From positions 186,001 to 250,000 of the forward strand of contig NZ_JAKKOQ010000005.1 in assembly GCF_021738965.1 (NCBI RefSeq): 64,000 nucleotides of DNA. Direction: 5' to 3'. Positions 56,689-64,000 of the stretch are shown here, one piece after another; the first letter of the stretch is position 1; every line of letters starts with the position of its first letter. The notes beneath the pieces were generated by a model, which was given only the letters and a program-made list of their open reading frames with translations, ran no database searches and was not told the DNA's origin. Source of the DNA: Gordonia zhenghanii. GTDB taxonomy: Bacteria > Actinomycetota > Actinomycetes > Mycobacteriales > Mycobacteriaceae. The translations under genes and the position numbers were made by a program.

Positions 56689-57429
56689 GGACGCGGCGGC
56701 GCGGTCGAGGAACCAGACGGTCGCCTCGGCGCCGTCGACGCCTGCGCACGGCCAGTCGGCGCGCGCCGCACCGCGGTGAGCTTCCGCGACGGCCTGCGCC
56801 TTCTCCTCGCCGGACACGAGCAGCCAGACCTCGCGTGAACGATTGATCACCGGGAACGTCAGTGTCACGCGGACGGGCGGCGGTTTCGGGGAGTCCGTCA
56901 CCGCGACGACCGGAGCGGAGTCCTCGGCGGTGGCCGCGGTGTGCGGGAACAACGAGTTGACGTGTCCTTCGCCGCCCATGCCGAGCAGGTGGACGTCGAA
57001 TACGGTCTCGGGGCCGATCAAGCGGGCGTAGTCGCGGGCTGCGGCTTCGACGTCGTCGCCGAACTCGCCGTCTGACGGCGCGATGATGTGGATGCGCGCG
57101 GGGTCGACCGGAACTGATGACAACAGTGCGTCGAATGCTTGACCCGCATTGCGTTCAGGATCTGTGCTCCGGACGAAACGTTCGTCGCCCCAATAGATTT
57201 CGACACGATCCCACGCGATGTCCCCGGAGTCGGCGGCGAGTGCTTTCAACAGTCCGATTCCGTTGGAGCCGCCGGTCAGGGCTACCGACGCGACGCCGTG
57301 CGACTCCTGCGCGCGGGTGATGACGTCGACGAACCGCGCTCGAGCCGTCTCGATCAACTCGGCGGAAGAATCGAAGACCAGGGTCTCGGGTCGGCCGTCG
57401 GGGGTTGTCCGGCCGTCGGGGAATGTCAC
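56677..57429 (-). CDS. pgl: 6-phosphogluconolactonase
   Basis: Hydrolyses 6-phosphogluconolactone in the oxidative pentose phosphate pathway. 250 residues from GTG at 57429, which overlaps the opcA stop (GTGA). VALTGGSNGIGLLKAL, EIYWGDERFV and LLGMGGEGHVNSLFP (active-site His) are the family motifs. Last gene of the tkt-tal-zwf-opcA-pgl operon; its 3' end is in a tandem repeat. Confidence 0.95.
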   Translation of the reverse strand: MTFPDGRTTPDGRPETLVFDSSAELIETARARFVDVITRAQESHGVASVALTGGSNGIGLLKALAADSGDIAWDRVEIYWGDERFVRSTDPERNAGQAFDALLSSVPVDPARIHIIAPSDGEFGDDVEAAARDYARLIGPETVFDVHLLGMGGEGHVNSLFPHTAATAEDSAPVVAVTDSPKPPPVRVTLTFPVINRSREVWLLVSGEEKAQAVAEAHRGAARADWPCAGVDGAEATVWFLDRAAASQLD

Positions 57430-58343
57430 GGCGCCTCCTCGTATTCCACGGTTGGCAGGCCACGCAGGGCCGCCTCGTACACTTCGTCCGCATCCAGACT
57501 GCGGAGTTCCTCGGAAAGGCACTCGGCCGTCGTCCGGCTCGCATAGGCGACGCGGCCGTCCGGGTGGCCGGTGCTCGACACAGTGCCGCTGGTCCCGTCG
57601 TCGTTGACCGTCATCGCGAGTTCGGAGTCCTCGCGGGCCAGCCGTACGGCGAGCCCCCCTCGCTTGCGGACCACTCGGAGGTCGAGTGCCGAGGCGAGCC
57701 AGCCAGCGAACATGTCGAGCCCCGGCATGTCGAGCGGCCCGGTGACCTCGGCTCCGGTGATCTTGGTGTGCGGCGGTCGGTCGAGCGCCGACACGAACAG
57801 CGCCCGGGACGGGGTGAGAGCCGACCACGCGAGATCGGTGTCGCCGGGGGAGTACCCGGACCGTCGGGCCGCGAGGAACGCCGTCGGATCGTCTGCGTTG
57901 CGCGCATCGGTGATGCGGCGCGACGCCAGCCGTCCCAGGCGATCCTTCGACGGATTGTCGGGTGCACGGCCGGGCCACCAGGTGACGACCGGCGTGTCGG
58001 GGAGAAGGAACGGTGTGACGACGGCGTGCGGATGTTCGGCGAGTGGCCCCGAGAGCGTCAACAACACGACTTCGGACGCTCCCGCGTCGCCGCCGACGCG
58101 GATCTGCGCGTCGAGACGTGACTCGCCGTCCCTGGTGCCGCGCGACACGACGATCACTCGGCACGGGTGCTCGCGGCTCGCGCCGTTCGACGCCTCGACG
58201 GCGTCCTCGGTGGCATCGCCCGCGTCGACGTCGATGATCAGTGTCAACACGCGTCCCAGCGTCACGGCGCCGCCGCTGCTGCGCATGCGCACGAGCTTCT
58301 TGCTGATCGTGGTGGTATCCGTGTCTGGCAGGTCGACGATCAT
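57426..58343 (-). CDS. opcA: OpcA, glucose-6-phosphate dehydrogenase assembly protein
   Basis: 305 residues. Actinobacterial and cyanobacterial partner of Zwf that activates the enzyme. TWWPGRAPDNPSKDRLGRLA and RVIVVSRGTRDG-like segments match OpcA; catalytic motifs are absent, as expected for an assembly factor. It lies 25 bases downstream of zwf and overlaps pgl. Confidence 0.95.
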   Translation of the reverse strand: MIVDLPDTDTTTISKKLVRMRSSGGAVTLGRVLTLIIDVDAGDATEDAVEASNGASREHPCRVIVVSRGTRDGESRLDAQIRVGGDAGASEVVLLTLSGPLAEHPHAVVTPFLLPDTPVVTWWPGRAPDNPSKDRLGRLASRRITDARNADDPTAFLAARRSGYSPGDTDLAWSALTPSRALFVSALDRPPHTKITGAEVTGPLDMPGLDMFAGWLASALDLRVVRKRGGLAVRLAREDSELAMTVNDDGTSGTVSSTGHPDGRVAYASRTTAECLSEELRSLDADEVYEAALRGLPTVEYEEAP

Positions 58344-58368
58344 CGACGGCTCCTGTTCTGGGCGCCCG

Positions 58369-59910
58369 TCACGGTCGCCTCCACGCGCGCCCGGTCCGGC
58401 TCATCATCGTGTCCGCCGACTGCGGCCCCCATGTGCCCGACTCGTACTCGTCGGGCGTGCCCGACGCGGCCCATTCGGCGAGGACCGGGTCGAGGATCTG
58501 CCAACTGAGTTCGACTTCTTCGTTCACCGGGAACAACGACGGCTCGCCCAACAGCACGTCCAACAGGAGACGCTCGTACGCCTCAGGCGAGGAGACGGTG
58601 AATGCGCCGCCGTAGCTGAAGTCCATGTTGACGTCACGCACCTCCATCGACGATCCGGGGACCTTCGACCCGAAGCGGAGTGTGACACCCTCGTCGGGCT
58701 GCACGCGGATCACGAGTGCGTTCTGGCCCAACTCTGCGGTCATCGTGTCGTCGAACGGCAGATGCGGCGCCCGTTTGAAGACGAGAGCGATCTCGGTGAC
58801 TCGTCTACCCAGGCGTTTGCCGCTGCGAAGGTAGAAGGGCACGCCTGCCCACCGGCGGGTGTCCACTTCCAGGGCCATCGCCGCGAACGTCTCGGTGGTG
58901 GAGTCGGCCGCGAACCCCTCCTCGTCCTTGAGTCCGACGACGGGTTCGGAACCCTGCCAGCCCGCGGCGTACTGGCCGCGCGCCGAGTTCAGGTCGATCG
59001 GCAGGATATTGCGCGTGGACTGCAGGACCTTGATCTTCTCGGTCTGCAGATGGCGTGGCGAGAAGGACACCGGCTCCTCCATCGCCACCAGTGCAAGCAA
59101 CTGCAACAGGTGGTTCTGGATGACGTCGCGCGCTGCACCGATGCCGTCGTAATAGCCTGCGCGGCCACCCAATCCGATGTCTTCGGCCATCGTGATCTGC
59201 ACGTGGTCGATGTAATGCGAGCTCCACAGCGGATCGAAGAGTTGGTTCGCGAAACGGAGCGCCAGGATGTTCTGGACCGTCTCCTTGCCGAGGTAGTGGT
59301 CGATGCGGAACACCGACTCCTCGGCGAACACGCTGTTCACGAGCTCGTTGAGTTCGATCGCCGATTCCTGGTCGTGCCCGAACGGCTTCTCGATGACGAC
59401 CCGCCGCCATGAGTCGCCGGACTCGTCGGCCATCCCGGTGCGTCGCAACTGACTCAGCACGACGGGGAACGCGTTCGGCGGGATCGACAGGTAGTACGCA
59501 TGGTTGCCGTCGGTGCCGCGGTCTCGGTCCAGATCAGCGAGCGTGCTCTGTAGTTGTTCGAAGGCTTCGTCGTCCTCGAACGTGCCCGACACGAAACGGA
59601 TGCCCTCGGACAGCCGGTCCCACACTTCGGTCCGGAAACCGGTGCGGCAGTTGGCTTCGACCGCCTCGCGGACCACTTGCGCGAAATCTTCGTGCGCCCA
59701 ATCCCGGCGAGCGAATCCGACCAGCGCGAAGCTCGGCGGAAGCAACCCGCGATTCGCCAGGTCGTAGACGGCAGGCATCAGCTTGCGACGGGCCAGATCG
59801 CCCGTCACGCCGAAGATGACCAACGCCGACGGCCCCGCGATGCGCGGGAGCCGTCGGTCGTGCGGGTCACGAAGCGGGTTGGTCCATTCCGGCTGGGCCT
59901 TTCGAGGCAC
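58369..59910 (-). CDS. zwf: Glucose-6-phosphate dehydrogenase
   Basis: First oxidative step, producing NADPH. 513 residues. NADP fold: ALVIFGVTGDLARRKLMPAV. Active site: RIDHYLGKETVQN. Substrate region: VIEKPFGHD. Positioned between tal and opcA as in Rv1447c. ATG start; no strong separate promoter was seen, so probably transcribed from the tkt promoter. Confidence 0.98.
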   Translation of the reverse strand: MPRKAQPEWTNPLRDPHDRRLPRIAGPSALVIFGVTGDLARRKLMPAVYDLANRGLLPPSFALVGFARRDWAHEDFAQVVREAVEANCRTGFRTEVWDRLSEGIRFVSGTFEDDEAFEQLQSTLADLDRDRGTDGNHAYYLSIPPNAFPVVLSQLRRTGMADESGDSWRRVVIEKPFGHDQESAIELNELVNSVFAEESVFRIDHYLGKETVQNILALRFANQLFDPLWSSHYIDHVQITMAEDIGLGGRAGYYDGIGAARDVIQNHLLQLLALVAMEEPVSFSPRHLQTEKIKVLQSTRNILPIDLNSARGQYAAGWQGSEPVVGLKDEEGFAADSTTETFAAMALEVDTRRWAGVPFYLRSGKRLGRRVTEIALVFKRAPHLPFDDTMTAELGQNALVIRVQPDEGVTLRFGSKVPGSSMEVRDVNMDFSYGGAFTVSSPEAYERLLLDVLLGEPSLFPVNEEVELSWQILDPVLAEWAASGTPDEYESGTWGPQSADTMMSRTGRAWRRP

Positions 59911-59961
59911 GCTGATTGCCTTCCGTCGCTTCGTCTGACAGTTCTCTAGATCTCGCGTGCG

Positions 59962-61080
59962 CTAGCGGTTGGCGTCCAACTGCGCCGCTGTCGCGGTGAG
60001 CAGCTCGTCCCAGGCCTGCTCGAACTTCTCGACGCCTTCGCGCTCGAGGAGGGCGAACACATCGGGGAGGTCGACGCCCGCGGCCGTGAGCGCATCGAAC
60101 ACCGCACGCGAATCCGGGCCGCGGCCGATGATCGACTCGGTGTTCACCCAGCCGTGGTCTGCGTACGCTTCGAGGGTCTTACCGGGCACCGTGTTGACAG
60201 TGTTCGGTGCGACGAGCTCGCTGACGTACAACGTGTCCGGGTACTCCGGGTTCTTCACGCCGGTCGACGCCCACAGTGCGCGCTGCGGGACCGCGCCGTG
60301 CGCCTGCAGATCCGGGAACCTGGTCTCGGTCTCGAAGACCTCCTGGTACGCCGCGTAGGCCAGACGCGCATTCGCCAGCCCGGCCTTGCCGCGCAACTCG
60401 AGGGCCTCCGGGGTCCCGATGGCGTCGAGTCGCTTGTCGATCTCGGAGTCCACGCGTGAGACGAAGAACGATGCGACCGAGGCGATCGAACCGGCGTCGT
60501 GGCCGTTGCGCAGAGCGCGGTCGAGTCCGTCGAGGTAGGCGTCCATGACCTCGCGGTAACGCTCGACCGAGAAGATCAGGGTCACGTTCACGCTGATGCC
60601 CTGTGCGATCACATCGGCGATCGCCGGAACGCCTGCCGCTGTCGCCGGGATCTTGATGAACAGGTTCTTCCGGTCCACCAGGTTCCACAGCTCGACTGCC
60701 TGTTCGACGGTCTCGGCGGTCTTGTGCGCCAGACGCGGATCCACCTCGATGGACACCCGGCCGTCGGCGCCGCCCGACGCCTCGAACGCTGGGGCGAGGA
60801 CGTCGCAGGCGGACCGGACGTCGTCGGTGGTGATCGCGGTGAGCGCGGCGTCCACATCGGCGCCCGACTTCGCGAGTTCGGTGATCTGCGCCGCGTAGGC
60901 ACTGCTGCCGGACGAGATCGCGTTCTGGAAGATCGCCGGATTGGTGGTGACGCCGACGACGCTGCGCGTGTCGATCTGCTCCTGCAGTCCGCCGGACGAG
61001 ATGAGGTCACGCGACAGGTCGTCGAGCCATACGGAGACGCCTGCTTCGGAGAGCGCGACGAGATTGCTGTTCTGAGTCAT
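59962..61080 (-). CDS. tal: Transaldolase
   Basis: 372 residues, the TalB-type long actinobacterial form. Schiff-base Lys143 lies in [25 protein letters not shown] and [18 protein letters not shown] are conserved. A GGAGCAG ribosome site precedes the ATG. 42 bases after tkt. Confidence 0.97.
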   Translation of the reverse strand: MTQNSNLVALSEAGVSVWLDDLSRDLISSGGLQEQIDTRSVVGVTTNPAIFQNAISSGSSAYAAQITELAKSGADVDAALTAITTDDVRSACDVLAPAFEASGGADGRVSIEVDPRLAHKTAETVEQAVELWNLVDRKNLFIKIPATAAGVPAIADVIAQGISVNVTLIFSVERYREVMDAYLDGLDRALRNGHDAGSIASVASFFVSRVDSEIDKRLDAIGTPEALELRGKAGLANARLAYAAYQEVFETETRFPDLQAHGAVPQRALWASTGVKNPEYPDTLYVSELVAPNTVNTVPGKTLEAYADHGWVNTESIIGRGPDSRAVFDALTAAGVDLPDVFALLEREGVEKFEQAWDELLTATAAQLDANR

Positions 61081-61122
61081 GAATTCTGCTCCAGATCTTG
61101 GGGGAGGGGTGATCTGTGACGC

Positions 61123-63198
61123 TCAGCGACCGAGCAGGCCGCGAGCTGCGGTGGCGACGGCGTCGGCGGTGAGGCCGAACTCCTCGTACAGCTTCTGGTA
61201 CGGGGCCGACGCGCCGTAATGCTCGAGCGAGACGATCGCCCCGCCCGCGACGACCGCATGCCACGGCATCGCGATGCCTGCTTCGACGCTCACGCGGGGC
61301 ACGCCGACGGGCAGCACGCTCTCGCGGTAGTCGGCGTCCTGCTCGTCGAACCATTCGATCGACGGCATCGACACGACGCGCGCCTTGACGCCGTCGGCGG
61401 CGAGCGACTCGCGCGCCTCGACGGCGAGCTGGACCTCGGACCCCGTGCCGATCAGGACCACGTCGGGAGTCCCATCGGTGTCGGCGAGCACGTAGCCGCC
61501 GCGCGACACGCCCTCGAACGAGGTGCCGGCCAGGACGGGCACGTTCTGACGGGTCAGCGCCAGGCCGACCGGGTGGTCACGGCGAGTCAGCAGGTGACGC
61601 CATGCGTACGCGGTCTCGTTCGCGTCCGCGGGGCGCACGACGTCGAGATTGGGGATCGCGCGGAGCGCAGCCAGGTGCTCGATCGGCTGGTGGGTCGGAC
61701 CGTCCTCGCCGAGGCCGATGGAGTCGTGGGTCCAGACGTAGATCGGGTCGATCTCCATGAGGGACGCCAACCGGACTGCAGGCCGCATGTAATCGGCGAA
61801 CTGCAGGAACGTGCCGCCGTACGCGCGGGTCGGGCCGTGCAGGACGATGCCCGACAGGATCGAGGCCATGGCGTGCTCGCGGACGCCGAAGTGCAGGGTC
61901 CGGCCGTACGGCTCGGCCTTCCACGACGATGTCGCGATCGATTCCGGACCGAACGACGGCTCGCCGGTCATCGTCGTGTTGTTCGAGCCCGCGAGGTCGG
62001 CGGAGCCGCCCCAGAGTTCGGGGAGAACGGGTGCCAGTGCGCCGAGGACCTTGCCGGACGCCGATCGGGTGGCGACGTCCTTGTCGCCCGGCTCCCACGT
62101 CGGGAAGACGTCAGTCCAGCCGTCGGGGAACTCGCCCGCGAACAGGCGGTCGAACAGTGCCTTGTTCTCCGGGTTGGCTGCGGCCCAGGCATCGAAGCCC
62201 TTCTGCCAGTCTGCGCGGTCAGCGGCCGCACGCTCAGCGAGACCGCGGGTGTGCGCGATGACGTCGTCGGCGACGTCGAAGTTCTTCGACGGATCGAAGC
62301 CGATGGCTTCCTTCGTGGCAGCCACCTCGTCGGCGCCGAGCGCGGCACCGTGTGCGGCGCCCGTATTCATCTTGCTCGGCGCCGGGAACCCGATGATCGT
62401 GCGGAGCACGATGATCGACGGACGATCGGTGACGGCCTTGGCCGCGTCGATCGCCTCTTCGATGCCTGCGACGTTCTCGCCGCCCTGGACGGTCTGCACA
62501 TGCCAGCCGTACGCCTCGTAGCGCTTGGCGGTGTCCTCGGAGAGGGCGATCTTCGTGTCGTCCTCGATGGAGATCTCGTTGGCGTCGTAGAAGACAACGA
62601 GATTACCGAGCTGCTGCGTGCCCGCGAGCGACGACGCCTCGGACGTCACGCCTTCTTCGATGTCACCGTCGGACGCGATCACGTAGATGTGGTGGTCGAA
62701 CGGGCTCTCGCCTGTGGCCGCATGCGGATCGAAGAGGCCGCGCTCGCGGCGCGACGCCATCGCCATGCCCACTGCGGAGGCGAGACCCTGGCCGAGCGGG
62801 CCGGTGGTGATCTCGACGCCCTTGGTGTGGCGGAACTCCGGGTGGCCGGGGGTCAGCGAGCCCCACGTGCGCAGTGCGACGAGGTCGTCGAGCTCGAGCC
62901 CGAATCCACCGAGATAGAGCTGGATGTACTGGGTGAGGCTCGAGTGGCCGCACGAGAGCACGAAACGGTCGCGACCGACCCATGCCGGGTCGGTCGGATC
63001 GTGGCGCATGACGCGCTGGTACAGGCTGTAGGCGAGGGGAGCCAGGCTCATCGCGGTGCCGGGGTGGCCGCTGCCGCAGTTCTGCACGGCGTCGGCGGCA
63101 AGGATGCGGGCGGTGTCGACTGATTTCGTGTCCACATCGGTCCAGTCGGACGGGTGAACGGGTCGGGTCAGCGCGCGAATCTCATCGGTGATGGGCAC
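61123..63198 (-). CDS. tkt: Transketolase
   Basis: 691 residues from GTG at 63198. Thiamine diphosphate motif: [20 protein letters not shown] ... [13 protein letters not shown]-terminal substrate motif: [21 protein letters not shown]-terminal: [20 protein letters not shown]. The start is placed at [10 protein letters not shown] because upstream residues look like leader; AGGAG lies 11 bases upstream. First gene of the minus-strand pentose phosphate operon, divergent from ctaB. Confidence 0.97.
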   Translation of the reverse strand: MPITDEIRALTRPVHPSDWTDVDTKSVDTARILAADAVQNCGSGHPGTAMSLAPLAYSLYQRVMRHDPTDPAWVGRDRFVLSCGHSSLTQYIQLYLGGFGLELDDLVALRTWGSLTPGHPEFRHTKGVEITTGPLGQGLASAVGMAMASRRERGLFDPHAATGESPFDHHIYVIASDGDIEEGVTSEASSLAGTQQLGNLVVFYDANEISIEDDTKIALSEDTAKRYEAYGWHVQTVQGGENVAGIEEAIDAAKAVTDRPSIIVLRTIIGFPAPSKMNTGAAHGAALGADEVAATKEAIGFDPSKNFDVADDVIAHTRGLAERAAADRADWQKGFDAWAAANPENKALFDRLFAGEFPDGWTDVFPTWEPGDKDVATRSASGKVLGALAPVLPELWGGSADLAGSNNTTMTGEPSFGPESIATSSWKAEPYGRTLHFGVREHAMASILSGIVLHGPTRAYGGTFLQFADYMRPAVRLASLMEIDPIYVWTHDSIGLGEDGPTHQPIEHLAALRAIPNLDVVRPADANETAYAWRHLLTRRDHPVGLALTRQNVPVLAGTSFEGVSRGGYVLADTDGTPDVVLIGTGSEVQLAVEARESLAADGVKARVVSMPSIEWFDEQDADYRESVLPVGVPRVSVEAGIAMPWHAVVAGGAIVSLEHYGASAPYQKLYEEFGLTADAVATAARGLLGR

Positions 63199-63256
63199 GA
63201 TCGTGGTGTCTCCTGTGCGTCTGTGGCTTCTGCCCCCGCGGACAATGGTGACTTCC

Positions 63257-63262
63257 AGCCTA
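63257..63262 (-). promoter_or_regulatory. Possible -10 (TAGGCT) of the tkt operon
   Basis: TAGGCT on the minus strand, about 60 bases before the tkt GTG, in the 233-base divergent tkt-ctaB gap. Confidence 0.35.
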
Positions 63263-63362
63263 GCGGTGCGAGCATGGTGTGTGCGCGGCTGCCGGTAATC
63301 GTCTGGTGTGGCGGTCGTCGCACCTGTGTCCGCCCGATTCCTCCGGCGACTGCGCCCCGGTC

Positions 63363-63368
63363 TACCAT
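63363..63368 (+). promoter_or_regulatory. Possible -10 (TACCAT) of ctaB
   Basis: TACCAT on the plus strand would begin a leader of about 57 bases before GTG 63432. Confidence 0.3.
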
Positions 63369-63431
63369 CGCTTGTAGTAGCCGTCGACGTGGACGCGTCC
63401 AGACACGGCTGTGCTGATGTGAGGAGCATGT

Positions 63432-64000
63432 GTGAGGACTCGGGAGAGCGCCGGTGTCGCCGTGACTGAGTCCACCGGATTGGCTCGGGTGCGGGCAACG
63501 GTTCTGGCGTACGTAGCGCTCACGAAACCGCGAGTCATCGAACTCCTCCTCATCGCGACCATCCCGGTGATGCTTCAGGCGAACCGCGGGCACATCGACA
63601 TCTGGTTGATCCTGGTGACGGTCGTCGGCGGTTGGATGGGGGCGGCGAGCGCCAACAGCCTGAACATGGTGGCCGACGCCGACATCGATCAGAAGATGAA
63701 GCGCACCCAGAAGCGCCCGCTCGCACGTAAGGCGGTGCCGATCCGGAACGTGTTGATCTTCGGGATCGTGATGGCTGCCGCGTCGTTCGTGGTCCTGTAC
63801 TTCGGGACGGCCGACGACGACGGCAACCGGTCGTTCCTGCCGTCGATCCTGGTGCTGATCACCATTGCGTTCTACGTGGGCGTCTACACCCTGATCCTCA
63901 AGCGCCGCACCTGGCAGAACGTGATCTGGGGCGGTGCAGCCGGGTGCATGCCCGCGCTGGTCGGCTGGGCCGCGGTGACCCACGATCTGAGCTGGCAGCC
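63432..64000 (+). CDS. ctaB: Protoheme IX farnesyltransferase (heme O synthase), 3' end missing
   Basis: Converts heme B to heme O for cytochrome oxidase. Runs off the window. The visible part, about 189 residues, has [16 protein letters not shown], the prenyl-diphosphate site [18 protein letters not shown] and [20 protein letters not shown], with several membrane helices. GTG 63432 or 63462 could start it. Divergent from tkt as ctaB is in M. tuberculosis. Confidence 0.95.
   Translation, partial: MRTRESAGVAVTESTGLARVRATVLAYVALTKPRVIELLLIATIPVMLQANRGHIDIWLILVTVVGGWMGAASANSLNMVADADIDQKMKRTQKRPLARKAVPIRNVLIFGIVMAAASFVVLYFGTADDDGNRSFLPSILVLITIAFYVGVYTLILKRRTWQNVIWGGAAGCMPALVGWAAVTHDLSWQ

Overview
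The window is high-G+C actinobacterial chromosome with GTG/ATG (and one TTG) starts, many 1- to 4-base gene overlaps and GC-only terminator-like stems. Gene content and order match Mycobacteriales. WhiA, the actinobacterial-type IHF (mIHF), a degenerate PriA, OpcA beside Zwf, and the order pyrR-pyrB-pyrC-membrane protein-carA-carB-pyrF all have direct counterparts in Mycobacterium tuberculosis. A Gordonia-like genus is my best guess, but genus cannot be settled by reading alone. No prophage, transposase, CRISPR array, tRNA or rRNA gene was seen.

Layout. 1-11.5 kb: end of a metallo-beta-lactamase-fold hydrolase, hisS, an AbiEi/DUF559-like accessory gene bracketed by short inverted repeats, a zinc metallopeptidase, aspS, an APH-fold phosphotransferase, rarA, alaS and ruvX. 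11.5-17.6 kb: mltG, aroE, a short prepilin peptidase, aroC-aroK-aroB, ended by a 16-bp GC stem. 17.6-20.4 kb: a four-helix membrane protein, an M24 peptidase (pepQ), efp, nusB. 20.4-29.3 kb: the complete de novo UMP operon pyrR-pyrB-pyrC-(PH-like protein)-carA-carB-pyrF, preceded by a PyrR-binding hairpin that captures the pyrR Shine-Dalgarno. 29.3-31.5 kb: a small GIY-YIG protein, about 750 bp of dense non-coding repeats, and a PHA-synthase-like hydrolase. 31.7-40 kb: mihF-gmk-rpoZ-coaBC-metK, then priA-fmt-rsmB. 40.1-45 kb: rpe-ribD, an FMN riboswitch, then ribE-ribBA-ribH and a membrane PH-like protein. 45-50 kb: uvrC-rapZ-yvcK-whiA. 50.2-56.6 kb: gap-pgk-tpiA, secG, ppc. 56.7-63.2 kb, minus strand: the pentose phosphate operon tkt-tal-zwf-opcA-pgl. 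The window ends inside ctaB.

The genes are overwhelmingly housekeeping: translation, peptidoglycan, shikimate, pyrimidine, riboflavin and central carbon metabolism. I found no convincing undescribed multi-gene system. The most informative non-coding signals are the two translational RNA switches (PyrR loop and FMN riboswitch, each with a visible SD-sequestering helix), a recurring leaderless start signature (TANNNT, 6-8 bases, then the start codon) at several genes, the repeat-rich island at 29.7-30.4 kb, and a pure G/C homopolymer palindrome at 2.9 kb.
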